A DNA stretch of 64,000 nucleotides from Meridianimarinicoccus sp. MJW13 (GTDB lineage: Bacteria; Pseudomonadota; Alphaproteobacteria; Rhodobacterales; Rhodobacteraceae). This document shows, one piece after another, positions 45,646-56,165 of this stretch; positions within the stretch are counted from its first letter, which is position 1, and each line of letters opens with the position of its first letter. The stretch covers positions 248,001 to 312,000 of the forward strand of contig NZ_JACNMU010000007.1 in assembly GCF_014901205.1 (NCBI RefSeq), in the 5' to 3' direction. A model generated the notes under the pieces. It had not been told where the DNA came from. It did not search any database and worked only from the letters and a program-made list of their open reading frames with translations. A program made the translations under genes and the position numbers.

Positions 45646-45678
45646 GCGTGCCGTTCACCGGCGCGACCGCTCAGAGGA
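45639..45678 (+). promoter_or_regulatory. Leader-region hairpin of the leuA attenuator
   Basis: CCTCTGAGCG (45639-45648) pairs perfectly with CGCTCAGAGG (45669-45678). The 5' arm contains the last Leu codon and the stop of the leader peptide, so ribosome position decides whether the stem forms. No T-run follows, so this looks like the pause/antiterminator stem; the terminator itself is not clear. Confidence 0.7.
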
Positions 45679-45721
45679 TGCTGCCCGCGCCACGACAGAC
45701 TTCAAGCAGAACGGACCTCAG

Positions 45722-45835
45722 ATGACACAGACCCTCAATGCCCGCAGGCTGGCGCCTTCCGCCGCCGCATGCCGCCCTTGTTGCGGCCCCCGTCCCACGC
45801 GCGGCCCCCGCGCCATCGCCACGAAACGGACCTGA
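45722..45835 (+). CDS. Second small ORF between the leader and leuA
   Basis: A 37-residue ORF: MTQTLNARRLAPSAAACRPC, then CGPRPTRGPRAIATKRT. It ends three bases before the leuA ATG. The sequence before its ATG (AACGGACCT at 45710) is repeated before the leuA ATG (45825), as is ATGAC at the starts. Composition is Arg/Pro/Ala-rich with a Cys-Cys pair. It may be a coupling ORF, a second leader or chance in GC-rich sequence. Confidence 0.35.
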   Translation: MTQTLNARRLAPSAAACRPCCGPRPTRGPRAIATKRT

Positions 45836-45838
45836 CCC

Positions 45839-47407
45839 ATGACCTCTTCAACCCAAGACCGTGTCAAGATTTTCGACACCACCCTGCGCGACGGCGAACA
45901 AAGCCCCGGCGCCACCATGACCCATGCCGAGAAGCTGGAGATTGCAGGCCTGCTGGATGAAATGGGCGTCGACATCATCGAGGCCGGGTTTCCCATCGCC
46001 TCGGAGGGAGACTTCCAGGCGGTCAGCGAGATCGCGAAGAACTCGGTCAACTCGTCGATCTGCGGGCTGGCGCGCGCCAATATCACCGATATCGACCGCT
46101 GCTGGGAGGCGGTGAAGCATGCCGCCCAGCCGCGCATCCACACCTTCATCGGCACCTCGCCGCTGCACCGGGCGATCCCGAACCTGTCCATGGACCAGAT
46201 GGCCGAGCGGATCGAACAGACCGTGACCCATGCCCGCAACCTGTGCCCGGACGTGCAATGGTCGCCCATGGATGCGACCCGGACCGAGCATGACTACCTG
46301 TGCCGGGTGATCGAGATCGCCATCAAATGCGGCGCCACCACCATCAACATCCCCGACACGGTGGGTTATACCGCGCCGCGCGAAAGCGCCGACCTGATCC
46401 GGATGCTGATCGAAAAGGTGCCCGGTGCCGACACGGTGACCTTCGCCACCCATTGTCACAACGATCTGGGCATGGCGACGGCCAATGCGCTGGCCGCGGT
46501 CGAGGCCGGTGCCCGGCAGATCGAATGCACCATCAACGGGCTGGGCGAACGCGCCGGCAACACCGCGCTGGAAGAGGTCGTCATGGCCATGAAGGTGCGC
46601 AACGACATCCTGCCCTATGCCACCCGCATCGATGCCACCAAGATCATGAACATCTCGCGCCGGGTGTCGTCGGTCTCGGGCTTCGCGGTGCAGCCCAACA
46701 AGGCGATCGTCGGCAAGAACGCCTTCGCCCATGAAAGCGGCATCCACCAGGACGGCATGCTGAAGAACGCCGAAACCTTCGAAATCATGCGGCCATCAGA
46801 CATCGGACTGTCGGAAACCTCGCTGGTGATGGGCAAGCATTCGGGCCGCGCCGCGCTGCGCGCCAAGCTGGCCGACCTGGGCTATGAACTGGGCGACAAC
46901 CAGCTGAAGGATGTCTTCGTGCGGTTCAAGGCGCTGGCCGACCGCAAGAAGGAAATCTACGACGACGATCTGGTCGCGCTGATGCAGGACAGCAGCGCCG
47001 CGGCCGCCAACGAGCATCTGAAGGTGAAATTCCTGCGGGTGATCTGCGGCACCGAGGCACCACAATCGGCCGACCTGACGCTGACCGTGGATGGCAAGGA
47101 CGAACAGGTGACCGCCACCGGCGACGGTCCGGTGGATGCGACCTTCAACGCGGTGAAGGCGATCTTCCCGCATGATGCGCGGCTGCAACTGTACCAGGTG
47201 CACGCGGTGACCGAAGGCACCGATGCGCAGGCCACCGTCAGCGTGCGGATGGAAGAAGATGGCAAGATCGTCACCGGCCAATCCGCCGACACCGACACCG
47301 TGGTGGCCAGTGCCAAGGCCTATGTGGCCGCGCTGAACCGGCTGATCGTGCGCCGCACCAAGACCCATTCCGACAAAAAGGAAATCAACTACAAGGACGT
47401 CAGCTGA
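45839..47407 (+). CDS. leuA: 2-Isopropylmalate synthase
   Basis: First committed enzyme of leucine biosynthesis (acetyl-CoA plus 2-oxoisovalerate); 522 residues. The catalytic TIM barrel has IFDTTLRDGEQSPGATMTH at the start and the HxH metal site in ATHCHNDLGMATANALAAVE, with NGLGERAGN after it. The C-terminal allosteric domain (about 390-510) is present, so feedback by leucine is expected. A leader peptide and hairpin upstream indicate attenuation. A strong stem-loop follows the stop. Confidence 0.97.
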   Translation: MTSSTQDRVKIFDTTLRDGEQSPGATMTHAEKLEIAGLLDEMGVDIIEAGFPIASEGDFQAVSEIAKNSVNSSICGLARANITDIDRCWEAVKHAAQPRIHTFIGTSPLHRAIPNLSMDQMAERIEQTVTHARNLCPDVQWSPMDATRTEHDYLCRVIEIAIKCGATTINIPDTVGYTAPRESADLIRMLIEKVPGADTVTFATHCHNDLGMATANALAAVEAGARQIECTINGLGERAGNTALEEVVMAMKVRNDILPYATRIDATKIMNISRRVSSVSGFAVQPNKAIVGKNAFAHESGIHQDGMLKNAETFEIMRPSDIGLSETSLVMGKHSGRAALRAKLADLGYELGDNQLKDVFVRFKALADRKKEIYDDDLVALMQDSSAAAANEHLKVKFLRVICGTEAPQSADLTLTVDGKDEQVTATGDGPVDATFNAVKAIFPHDARLQLYQVHAVTEGTDAQATVSVRMEEDGKIVTGQSADTDTVVASAKAYVAALNRLIVRRTKTHSDKKEINYKDVS

Positions 47408-47430
47408 CCTGACAGCCGCGTTCCTGCCTC

Positions 47431-47460
47431 ACGGGCGCGCCCCACCGGCGCGCCCGTTCC
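47431..47460 (+). terminator. Probable terminator of leuA
   Basis: ACGGGCGCGCC pairs with GGCGCGCCCGT around a short loop, 24 bases after the leuA stop, followed by TCCTGT rather than a clean T-run. Very stable stem; termination efficiency is uncertain. Confidence 0.65.
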
Positions 47461-47655
47461 TGTCTGCCCGCCCGCCTGACACCTGCCCGAGTGGGGGCCA
47501 TCGCCGCCGTTCAAAAAAAACTTCCCCAAGGTTTACCGGGCAGAACCCTGCCGAGGCCCGCGCAGGCCCCCTTCTCCCCTTTCACCCCCCTGCCCCGAAG
47601 CCTATAAGCGGGGCCAGCCTGCGGCAGCGACTCGCGGGACAATTTGGGGCATTAG

Positions 47656-48708
<1,053 letters not shown>

Positions 48709-48779
48709 TCCATCCGCACGCGGGCGGTGGCCTGCCAGTCTGAGCCGCCCCGGAACCCGCCGCAGTCTCGGAGACGCAT

Positions 48780-49682
48780 TTGGCTTACGACGGCGACAAG
48801 GGACAGGACCATTTCCGCCCGATCCGGCGCATCTTCGCCGGCGGGCTGATCCTGGTCTGCCTTGCCGTCTTCCTTTTGTGGCGCATCGACAGCCCGCGCG
48901 TGGAGCGCCTGCGCACGGATGTGGTCGATGCGACCCTGCCCCGCGTGCAATGGGCGATGGCGCCGATTACCGCGCTGGTCAAGATGAGCGACAATTTCTC
49001 GACCTATTCGGCGCTCTACCAGCAGAACCAGGAATTGCGCCGCGAGTTGCAGCAGATGCGCGCCTGGAAAGAGGCAGCACTACAGCTGGAACAGAAGAAC
49101 GCCCGGTTGCTGGATCTCAACAACGTCAAGCTGGATGCGCGGCTGACTTACGTCACCGGCACCGTTCTGGCCGACAGTGGCTCGCCCTTCCGGCGGTCGG
49201 TGCTGCTGAACGTGGGGGAACATGATGGCATCCAGGAAGGCTGGGCGGCGATGGACGGGATCGGGCTGGTGGGCCGGATCTCGGGCGTCGGGCGGACCAC
49301 GGCGCGGGTGATCCTGCTGACCGATCCGGCCTCGTCGATCCCGGTGACAATTCAGCCTTCGGGCCAGCGCGTGCTGCTGAGCGGTGACAATTCTACCCAA
49401 CCGCGCATCGAGTTTCTGGAAAGCGTCGAACTGGTACGTCCCGGCGACCGGGTGGTATCCTCGGGCGACGCCGGGGTGTTCCCGGCGGGCATTCTTGTGG
49501 GCCAGGTGATCCGCGGCCCCGACAACCGTTTCCGGGTGCGGCTGGCGGCGGATTACGAGCGGCTCGAATTCCTGCGGGTGCTGCGCTATTCCGGCCCCGA
49601 GCCGATCCGCGAAACCGGCCAGATCGTGCGCCCGCTAGCGGCGATGCAAGGCCCCTCGCAACCGGAGGCCGCAGATGAGTGA
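48780..49682 (+). CDS. mreC: Rod-shape-determining protein MreC
   Basis: A 300-residue bitopic inner-membrane protein whose periplasmic beta-domain contacts PBP2. The start is a TTG at 48780 after GGAG; no better ATG fits. A membrane helix follows at about 18-38 (IFAGGLILVCLAVFLLW), then a coiled coil (YQQNQELRRELQQMRAWKEA) and the beta-barrel core (GTVLADSGSPFRRSVLLNVG; WAAMDGIGLVGRISGVGRTT). The tail is Pro/Glu-rich. It overlaps mreD by eight bases. Confidence 0.92.
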   Translation: MAYDGDKGQDHFRPIRRIFAGGLILVCLAVFLLWRIDSPRVERLRTDVVDATLPRVQWAMAPITALVKMSDNFSTYSALYQQNQELRRELQQMRAWKEAALQLEQKNARLLDLNNVKLDARLTYVTGTVLADSGSPFRRSVLLNVGEHDGIQEGWAAMDGIGLVGRISGVGRTTARVILLTDPASSIPVTIQPSGQRVLLSGDNSTQPRIEFLESVELVRPGDRVVSSGDAGVFPAGILVGQVIRGPDNRFRVRLAADYERLEFLRVLRYSGPEPIRETGQIVRPLAAMQGPSQPEAADE

Positions 49683-50214
49683 AGGACAGCTTCTCAAGCG
49701 GCTGATGTTCGGCGGGCTGTTCGTGCTGCTGTGCAGCGGCGTGCTGATGGTCAAGCTGCTGCCACTTGATCTGCAACCCGGTCCCCTGCCGACCCCTGAT
49801 CTGGTGATCTGTCTTGTGGTGGCCTGGGTGATCCGGCGGCCCGACTGGTTGCCGGTCTGGCTGATCGCGGTGATGGTTTTCGTGTCGGATCTGCTACTGA
49901 TGCAGCCGCCGGGACTTTGGACCGCCATCGCCATCGGCGCGACCGAATACCTGCGCCGTCGCCACAAGCGCCTGCAACCGCTGTCGGTGCTGGCTGAAAC
50001 CGGGGTATTTGCTGCCCTTTATACCGCCATGGTCGGGCTCAACTGGCTGGCCCTGACCGTGACCTTCGCCGATCAACCCAGCCTTGGGGCGCAACTTCTG
50101 CGGATGCCGGTCACCGTCGCCGCCTATCCCTTGGTGGTCCTGCTGTGCGCCGCCGGTCTGGGCCTGCGCAAGCGCCCCGTGCCCGAGGGCTTTGGCCGGG
50201 GGAGCGGGCGATGA
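49675..50214 (+). CDS. mreD: Rod-shape-determining protein MreD
   Basis: A 179-residue membrane protein with about five hydrophobic segments. The N-terminus LKRLMFGGLFVLLCSGVLMV and the PDLVICLVVAWVIRRPDWLP stretch are typical of alphaproteobacterial MreD. It overlaps mreC upstream and mrdA downstream (ATGA), consistent with tight coupling in the elongasome operon. Confidence 0.88.
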   Translation: MSEGQLLKRLMFGGLFVLLCSGVLMVKLLPLDLQPGPLPTPDLVICLVVAWVIRRPDWLPVWLIAVMVFVSDLLLMQPPGLWTAIAIGATEYLRRRHKRLQPLSVLAETGVFAALYTAMVGLNWLALTVTFADQPSLGAQLLRMPVTVAAYPLVVLLCAAGLGLRKRPVPEGFGRGSGR

Positions 50215-52154
50215 GACGTCCTCCCCGCGACACCGACCTGTCAACCCGCCGCATCGGCCGCCGCGCGCTGGTGCTGGGCGGCGCGCAGCTGGCCTTTGCG
50301 GGTCTTCTGGGCTGGCGGATGCGGCAGATGCAGGTGGAGCAGTCCGAAGAATACCGGATGCTGGCCGAGGAAAACCGCATCAACATGCGGCTGCTGCCCC
50401 CGGCGCGCGGGCTGATCTTCGACCGCAACGGCTCCCCCATTGCCATTAACGACCAGAATTATCGCGTGGTCATCGTGCGCGAGGATGCGGGCAATGTTGA
50501 GGAAGTGCTGCAGGAACTGGGCCGCCTGATCCCGCTGACCGAGGAAGACATCGAGCGCACCCTGCGCGAGACGCGCCGCCGGTCCAGCTTTGTGCCCGTG
50601 ACCGTCGCCGACCGGCTGTCGTGGGACGATCTGGCCCGCGTGGCCGTCAACGCCCCCGCCCTGCCCGGCGTGCGCCCCGAGGTGGGGCTGTCGCGCGCCT
50701 ATCCGCTGGGATCGGATTTCGCCCATGTGGTGGGCTATGTGGGGCCGGTCAGCGACTATGATCTGTCAAAGCTTCAGGATCCGGACCCGCTGTTGCAGAT
50801 CCCCAAGTTCCAGATCGGCAAGTCGGGGATCGAGGCCAAGGAAGAAATGGTCCTGCGCGGCCGGGCCGGCAACAGCCAGATCGAAGTCAACGCCGTGGGC
50901 CGGGTCATGCGCGAGCTGTCGCGCACCGAAGGCACCGCCGGACGGAACCTGCAACTGACCATCGACGAGACCCTGCAGAACTATGTGCAGGCCCGGCTGG
51001 ACGGCGAAAGTGCGGCGGTGGTGGTCACCGATGTGCGCAACGGCGACCTTCTGGCGGTGGCCTCGTCGCCGACTTTCGATCCCAACAAGTTCGTGCGCGG
51101 GATCTCGGGTGCCGACTATCGCCTGTTGACCGAGAACAAGTTTCGCCCGCTGGCCAACAAGTCGGTGCAGGGGGTCTATCCGCCGGGTTCCACCTTCAAG
51201 ATGGTGACGGCGCTGGCGGCGTTGGAGGCCGGGGTCGTCTCGCCCGAGGACACGGTCTGGTGTCCAGGCTACCTGAGCGCCGGCTCACGCCGTTTCCACT
51301 GCTGGAAGCGCGGCGGCCATGGGCACATGAACCTGCACCAGAGCCTGCAGCAATCCTGCGACGTCTATTACTACGAGGTCGCCCAGCGGGTCGGGATCGA
51401 CAAGATTTCCGAAATGGCGCGCAAGCTGGGCATGGGCACCCGCTTTGACATTCCCATGTCGGCGGTCGCCGAAGGGCTGACGCCGACGCGCGACTGGAAA
51501 GCCACGCGGCGTGGGGCGGACTGGGTGATCGGCGACACGCTGAACGCCTCGATCGGACAGGGGTTCGTGCTGGCCTCGCCGCTGCAACTGTCGGTGATGA
51601 CCGCGCGTCTGGCCAGCGGCAACGCCATTGCGCCCCGGCTGATCCGGGCCGTGGACGGGGTTGAAGAGCCGGTGCGCCTTGAGGGGCCACTGGACATCAA
51701 TCCCTATCACCTGCGCGCGGTACAGCGGGCCATGTTCGCGGTCTCCAACTCGAACCGGGGCACCGCCTATCGGTCGCGCATCAATGACGAGACCTTGCAG
51801 ATGGCAGGCAAGACCGGCACCAGCCAGGTCCGCAACATCACCGCCGCCGAGCGGCGGCGCGGCGTCTTCCGCAACGAGGATCTGCCGTGGGAGCGGCGCG
51901 ACCATGCGCTGTTCGTGGGCTTCGCCCCCTACAACGATCCCAAGGTCGCGGTGTCGGTGGTGGTGGAGCACGGCGGCGGCGGCTCGACCGCGGCGGCCCC
52001 CATTGCCCGCGACGTGATCCTGCGCACCCTGCATGGCGACTTGCCGCCGCTGGAGGCCTATCCCGCCGGCCAGCGCGAGCGCATAGAGCAAGAGCAGCGC
52101 GCCCTGCCCCTGCGCGACCGCAAACCGGTCGAAACCGTCAGCAGCCGCGCATGA
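50211..52154 (+). CDS. mrdA: Penicillin-binding protein 2 (elongation transpeptidase)
   Basis: A 647-residue class B PBP for side-wall cross-linking. A membrane anchor lies at about 24-44 (ALVLGGAQLAFAGLLGWRM), followed by the pedestal domain (PARGLIFDRNGSPIAIND). The transpeptidase motifs are in order: PPGSTFKMVTAL (SxxK), then the SxN region in the middle (QSCDVYYYEVAQ, Ser-Cys-Asp) and AGKTGTSQ (KTG). The Ser-x-Asp form of the second motif is normal for PBP2. It is followed by rodA with a four-base overlap. Confidence 0.95.
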   Translation: MRRPPRDTDLSTRRIGRRALVLGGAQLAFAGLLGWRMRQMQVEQSEEYRMLAEENRINMRLLPPARGLIFDRNGSPIAINDQNYRVVIVREDAGNVEEVLQELGRLIPLTEEDIERTLRETRRRSSFVPVTVADRLSWDDLARVAVNAPALPGVRPEVGLSRAYPLGSDFAHVVGYVGPVSDYDLSKLQDPDPLLQIPKFQIGKSGIEAKEEMVLRGRAGNSQIEVNAVGRVMRELSRTEGTAGRNLQLTIDETLQNYVQARLDGESAAVVVTDVRNGDLLAVASSPTFDPNKFVRGISGADYRLLTENKFRPLANKSVQGVYPPGSTFKMVTALAALEAGVVSPEDTVWCPGYLSAGSRRFHCWKRGGHGHMNLHQSLQQSCDVYYYEVAQRVGIDKISEMARKLGMGTRFDIPMSAVAEGLTPTRDWKATRRGADWVIGDTLNASIGQGFVLASPLQLSVMTARLASGNAIAPRLIRAVDGVEEPVRLEGPLDINPYHLRAVQRAMFAVSNSNRGTAYRSRINDETLQMAGKTGTSQVRNITAAERRRGVFRNEDLPWERRDHALFVGFAPYNDPKVAVSVVVEHGGGGSTAAAPIARDVILRTLHGDLPPLEAYPAGQRERIEQEQRALPLRDRKPVETVSSRA

Positions 52155-53290
52155 CCTATCTTGAATACAAGGTCAAATCCGTCCCCCGCGGGCTGCGCAA
52201 GGTCCTGTACCTGAACTGGCCGCTGATCCTGCTGCTGGCGGCAATTTCGGGCATCGGGTTCGTGATGCTCTATTCGGTGGCGGGCGGATCGCCGACACCC
52301 TGGATGGAACCGCAGATGAAGCGCTTCGGCCTGGGCATGGCGATGATGCTGGTCATCGCCATGGTGCCGATCTGGTTCTGGCGCAACATGGCCGTCATGG
52401 GCTATCTGCTGGCGCTGGCCCTGCTGGTCTGGGTCGAGGTTGCCGGCACCGTCGGCATGGGCGCGCAACGCTGGATCGACCTTGGCTTCATGCGGTTGCA
52501 GCCGTCGGAACTGATGAAAATCACCCTCGTGATGATGCTGGCGGCCTATTACGACTGGCTCGACCTCAAGAAGACCTCGCACCCGGTCTGGGTCATCGTG
52601 CCGCTGGTCCTGATCCTGATCCCGGTGGCGCTGGTGCTGAAGCAGCCCGATCTGGGCACCTCGATCCTGCTGGTGGCGGGGGGCGGCTTCGTGATGTTCC
52701 TGGCCGGGGTACATTGGGCCTATTTCGCCGCCGTCATTGGCGCGGGCGGCAGCCTTGTCTGGGCGGTCATGGCCTCGAAAGGCACCGACTGGCAATTGCT
52801 GAAGGACTATCAGTACCGCCGTATCGACACCTTCCTTGATCCGTCGACCGATCCGCTGGGGGCGGGTTATCACATCACCCAGTCGAAGATCGCGCTGGGG
52901 TCCGGCGGCGTCACCGGGCGCGGCTTCATGCAGGGCACCCAGAGCCGGTTGAACTTCCTGCCCGAAAAACACACCGATTTCATCTTCACCACGCTGGCCG
53001 AGGAATTCGGCTTTGTCGGCGCCACCTCGCTGCTGGCGCTGTATATGCTGGTGATCCTGTTCTGCATCGTCACCGCCATCACCAATCGCGACCGTTTCGG
53101 GTCGCTGCTGACGCTCGGTATCGCCGGCACCTTCTTCCTGTTCTTCGCCGTGAACATGTCGATGGTGATGGGGCTGGCCCCGGTGGTGGGCGTGCCGCTG
53201 CCGCTGGTGTCCTATGGCGGCTCGGCGATGCTGGTGCTGCTGGTGGCCTTCGGGCTGGTGCAATCGGCCCATGTTCACAAACCCAGGTAG
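52151..53290 (+). CDS. rodA: Rod-shape peptidoglycan polymerase RodA
   Basis: SEDS-family glycosyltransferase; 379 residues with about ten membrane segments. Family signatures: RWIDLGFMRLQPSELMKITL near 115-134 (with the SE-Lys motif), LGTSILLVAGG, FLDPSTDPLGAGYHITQSKI with the catalytic-loop Asp, RLNFLPEKHTDFIFTTLAEE and VPLPLVSYGGSAML. It works with PBP2 encoded directly upstream. End of the mre operon; ghrA starts ten bases later. Confidence 0.96.
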   Translation: MTYLEYKVKSVPRGLRKVLYLNWPLILLLAAISGIGFVMLYSVAGGSPTPWMEPQMKRFGLGMAMMLVIAMVPIWFWRNMAVMGYLLALALLVWVEVAGTVGMGAQRWIDLGFMRLQPSELMKITLVMMLAAYYDWLDLKKTSHPVWVIVPLVLILIPVALVLKQPDLGTSILLVAGGGFVMFLAGVHWAYFAAVIGAGGSLVWAVMASKGTDWQLLKDYQYRRIDTFLDPSTDPLGAGYHITQSKIALGSGGVTGRGFMQGTQSRLNFLPEKHTDFIFTTLAEEFGFVGATSLLALYMLVILFCIVTAITNRDRFGSLLTLGIAGTFFLFFAVNMSMVMGLAPVVGVPLPLVSYGGSAMLVLLVAFGLVQSAHVHKPR

Positions 53291-53299
53291 AGGGCTTCC

Positions 53300-54238
53300 A
53301 TGACGCTCAACATTTATTTCTCAGCCGCCGCCAAGGACTGGGAGGCGTACCAGCCCCTTCTGCAGAACGATCTGACGGCGGCGGGGTTCGATATCGCGCT
53401 GTCCAACACCTGCCCCGCGCCCGAGGCGGTGGATTACATCGTCTATTCTCCCGACGGTCCGCTGGAAGACTTCAGCCCCTTCACCAACGCCCGCGCCGTG
53501 CTGAACCTCTGGGCCGGGGTGGAGCGTATCGTGGCCAACCCGACACTGACACAGCCTCTGGCCCGGATGGTGGATCCCGCCGGGCTGACGGCGGGGATGG
53601 TGGAATGGGTCACCGGCCATGTGCTGCGCTATCACCTTGGGATCGACGCCCATATCGTCAATCCCGGCCACGACTGGGTGCATGTGCCGCCGCCGTTGGC
53701 CCGGGCTCGCAAGGTCACCGTTCTGGGGCTGGGCGAATTGGGCGCGGCCTGCGCCGCAATGCTGTCCAGTCTGGGGTTCCAGGTGACGGGCTGGAGCCGC
53801 ACCCCCAAGGACATCGCCGGGGTGCGTTGCCTGTCCGGCGACGACGGGCTGCAACCGGCGCTGACCGGGGCCGAGATCGTCGTGTTGCTGCTGCCCAAGA
53901 CCCCGCAGACCGAGAACCTGATGAACGACGACCGGCTGGGCTGGCTGGCCAAGGGCGCTGCGCTTCTGAACCCCGGACGCGGCCCGCTGATCGATGACGA
54001 CGCCCTGCTGCGGGCGCTGGACGATGGCCGGGTCGGCCATGCCACGCTGGACGTGTTCCGGGTCGAACCCCTGCCCGCCGATCATCCCTTCTGGCACCAT
54101 CCGCGCGTGACGGTGACCCCGCATATCGCCTCGTCCACCCGTCCCGAGACGGCCTCGCAGGCGGTGGTGCGCGCCATCACCGCCATCGAATCCGGTCAGC
54201 CGGCCCCGCATCTGGTGGATCGAAGCCGGGGGTACTGA
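53300..54238 (+). CDS. ghrA: Glyoxylate/hydroxypyruvate reductase A
   Basis: A 312-residue D-2-hydroxyacid dehydrogenase of the GhrA type; reduces glyoxylate and hydroxypyruvate with NADPH. The Rossmann motif VTVLGLGELGAACAAML is at about 137-153. Catalytic Arg lies in WAGVERI-to-GRGPLIDDDALL regions, and the catalytic His in TPHIASSTRPETASQA. It follows rodA closely but is functionally unrelated, and converges on the acyl-CoA synthetase gene. Confidence 0.9.
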   Translation: MTLNIYFSAAAKDWEAYQPLLQNDLTAAGFDIALSNTCPAPEAVDYIVYSPDGPLEDFSPFTNARAVLNLWAGVERIVANPTLTQPLARMVDPAGLTAGMVEWVTGHVLRYHLGIDAHIVNPGHDWVHVPPPLARARKVTVLGLGELGAACAAMLSSLGFQVTGWSRTPKDIAGVRCLSGDDGLQPALTGAEIVVLLLPKTPQTENLMNDDRLGWLAKGAALLNPGRGPLIDDDALLRALDDGRVGHATLDVFRVEPLPADHPFWHHPRVTVTPHIASSTRPETASQAVVRAITAIESGQPAPHLVDRSRGY

Positions 54239-54254
54239 CCCCCGGCCCGCGCTG

Positions 54255-56165
54255 TCAGCCCTCGGGGGCGTCCTGCCAGCGCCACGGCCGGGTGAAGCGG
54301 TTCATGACCTGGGCCAGGGCGTCGTCTTCCACGTCCCCGTGCCGCTTCAGGATCGCCACGAGGCCCAGCTTCTTGTCATCCACGACGCTGGCGACCGAGA
54401 CCGGCAGGCCCGCGCCCTCAAGGGCCGCGCCATAGACGCGCGTGATGGCCCGCTTGCGCAGGTCGGGCTTGAAGACCTTGCCGACGGCGGTTTTCGGAAG
54501 CTCTGGCAGAACCTCGATATACTTGGGGATGGCGGCGCGTTCGTGGATGCGATCCTTGCAGAAGTCCAGCAACTCTGCCGGATCGACCTGCGCCCCGGCC
54601 ACCAGTTCCACATAGGCGCAGGGCAATTCCCCGGCGACGGCGTCGGGCTGGCCGATGGCCCCCACCACGGCCACCGCCGGATGGCCCATGAGCGCCTCTT
54701 CGATCTCGGCGGGATCGATGTTGTGACCGCCGCGGATGATCAGATCCTTCTTGCGCCCGGTGATCCACAGGTAGCCATCGGCGTCCAGCCGCCCCAGGTC
54801 GCCGGTGCGCAGGTAGACGCGATCGGCAAAGAGCCCCAGGTTCTTGCCCGGCTCGGTATAGGTCGAGCCCTCGTAGACGCCGGGGTTCGAGACGCAGATC
54901 TCGCCCACCTCGTCGGTGCCGCATTCATGGGTGATGCTGCCGTCCTCGGCACACTGCAGGATGCGAACGTCGGTATAGGGCAGCGGAATGCCCACCGAGC
55001 CGACCTTCTTCTGCCCTTCGAACGGGTTGCAGGACACAAGGCAGGTCGCCTCGGTCAGCCCATAGCCCTCGGCCACCTGCACGCCGGTGCTTTCTTCGAA
55101 CTTGCGGTACAATTCCAGCGGCAGCGGCGCCGAGCCCGAGATCGCGGTCTTCAGGGTCGAGACATCGGCATCCACCTTGCGCTGCATCAGCGCCGACAGG
55201 GCGGTGGGCACGGTGATCAGGAAGGTCACCCCGTAGCGTTCGATCAGCTTCCAGAAGTTGTCGAACACCCCGTCCCCGCGATAGCCCGCCGGAGTCGGGA
55301 ACACCACATGCGACCCGGCCTGAATGGCCGACATCATGATCGGATAGCAGGCGAAGACATGAAACAGCGGCAGCGGGCAGATCAGTACGTCGGTTTCGTC
55401 GAAGATCAGTTCATGCCCCAGCCAGCCATTGTAGATCATGCCCTCCTGCTTGTGCTGGGTGACTTTTGGCACGCCGGTGGTGCCGCCGGTGTGGAAATAG
55501 GCCGCCACCCGGTTCGCGCCGGAATGATCGAAGTTCAGACGGTCGGCGGGCTGGGCCGCCACGGCCTTGGCATAGTCCTGCACCCTGGCGTGATGGCGCG
55601 CGGTGACCTTGGGCCGGATCAGCGGCACCAGCCAGCTTTTGGGTGGCGTCAGATAGTGCAGCAGGTCCACTTCAAGAATGGTCTTCACATTCGGGGCAAA
55701 GGCCGCGGCCTCGGCGGCCTTCTGCGCCACGTCGGTCTTGGGAAAGCCCTTCAGCGTGACCAGAACCTTGGCATCGGTTTCCTTCAGAATGCCTGCGATC
55801 TGTTCCACGTCCAGCAGCGGGTTGATCGGGTTGACGATCCCCGCCGTCATCCCGCCCAACATCACCACGGCGGCTTCATTGCAGTTGGGCAGCAGGTAGG
55901 CGACCACGTCATTGGGTCCGACGCCAAGGCTGCGGAACAGGTTGGCGGCCTGCGTGGTGCTGGCCAGAAGATCGGACCAGGTCAGGGTTTCGACCTTGGC
56001 GCGCGGATCTGACAGGATTTGGAAGCTGATCGCCTTGCGGTCGCCCATCGTCCCGGCGGTGCGCAACAGCGCGTCATAGACAGTGCCGGGCACGTCGCGG
56101 TCGGCCCAGGGCATTTCGGCCTCGATAACCTTGCTCACGGTGGCATTGGTGAATGCTCTGGTCAC
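54255..56165 (-). CDS. AMP-forming acyl-CoA synthetase
   Basis: A 636-residue adenylate-forming ligase of the ANL superfamily. The phosphate loop is FHTGGTTGVPKVTQHKQ; further motifs are AEGYGLTEATCLVSCNP, YLRTGDLGRLDADGYLWITG and RKKDLIIRGGHNIDPAEIEE. The catalytic Lys is in PKTAVGKVFKPDLR near the C-terminus. The chain-length preference cannot be read from the sequence; size and pattern suit a fatty-acyl or benzoyl-type ligase. No beta-oxidation genes lie beside it. Confidence 0.85.
   Translation of the reverse strand: MTRAFTNATVSKVIEAEMPWADRDVPGTVYDALLRTAGTMGDRKAISFQILSDPRAKVETLTWSDLLASTTQAANLFRSLGVGPNDVVAYLLPNCNEAAVVMLGGMTAGIVNPINPLLDVEQIAGILKETDAKVLVTLKGFPKTDVAQKAAEAAAFAPNVKTILEVDLLHYLTPPKSWLVPLIRPKVTARHHARVQDYAKAVAAQPADRLNFDHSGANRVAAYFHTGGTTGVPKVTQHKQEGMIYNGWLGHELIFDETDVLICPLPLFHVFACYPIMMSAIQAGSHVVFPTPAGYRGDGVFDNFWKLIERYGVTFLITVPTALSALMQRKVDADVSTLKTAISGSAPLPLELYRKFEESTGVQVAEGYGLTEATCLVSCNPFEGQKKVGSVGIPLPYTDVRILQCAEDGSITHECGTDEVGEICVSNPGVYEGSTYTEPGKNLGLFADRVYLRTGDLGRLDADGYLWITGRKKDLIIRGGHNIDPAEIEEALMGHPAVAVVGAIGQPDAVAGELPCAYVELVAGAQVDPAELLDFCKDRIHERAAIPKYIEVLPELPKTAVGKVFKPDLRKRAITRVYGAALEGAGLPVSVASVVDDKKLGLVAILKRHGDVEDDALAQVMNRFTRPWRWQDAPEG

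Noticed and set aside
54339-56012. Antisense open frame of 557 codons opposite the acyl-CoA synthetase
   Set aside because: Low-complexity shadow translation; the synthetase on the minus strand has all ANL motifs.
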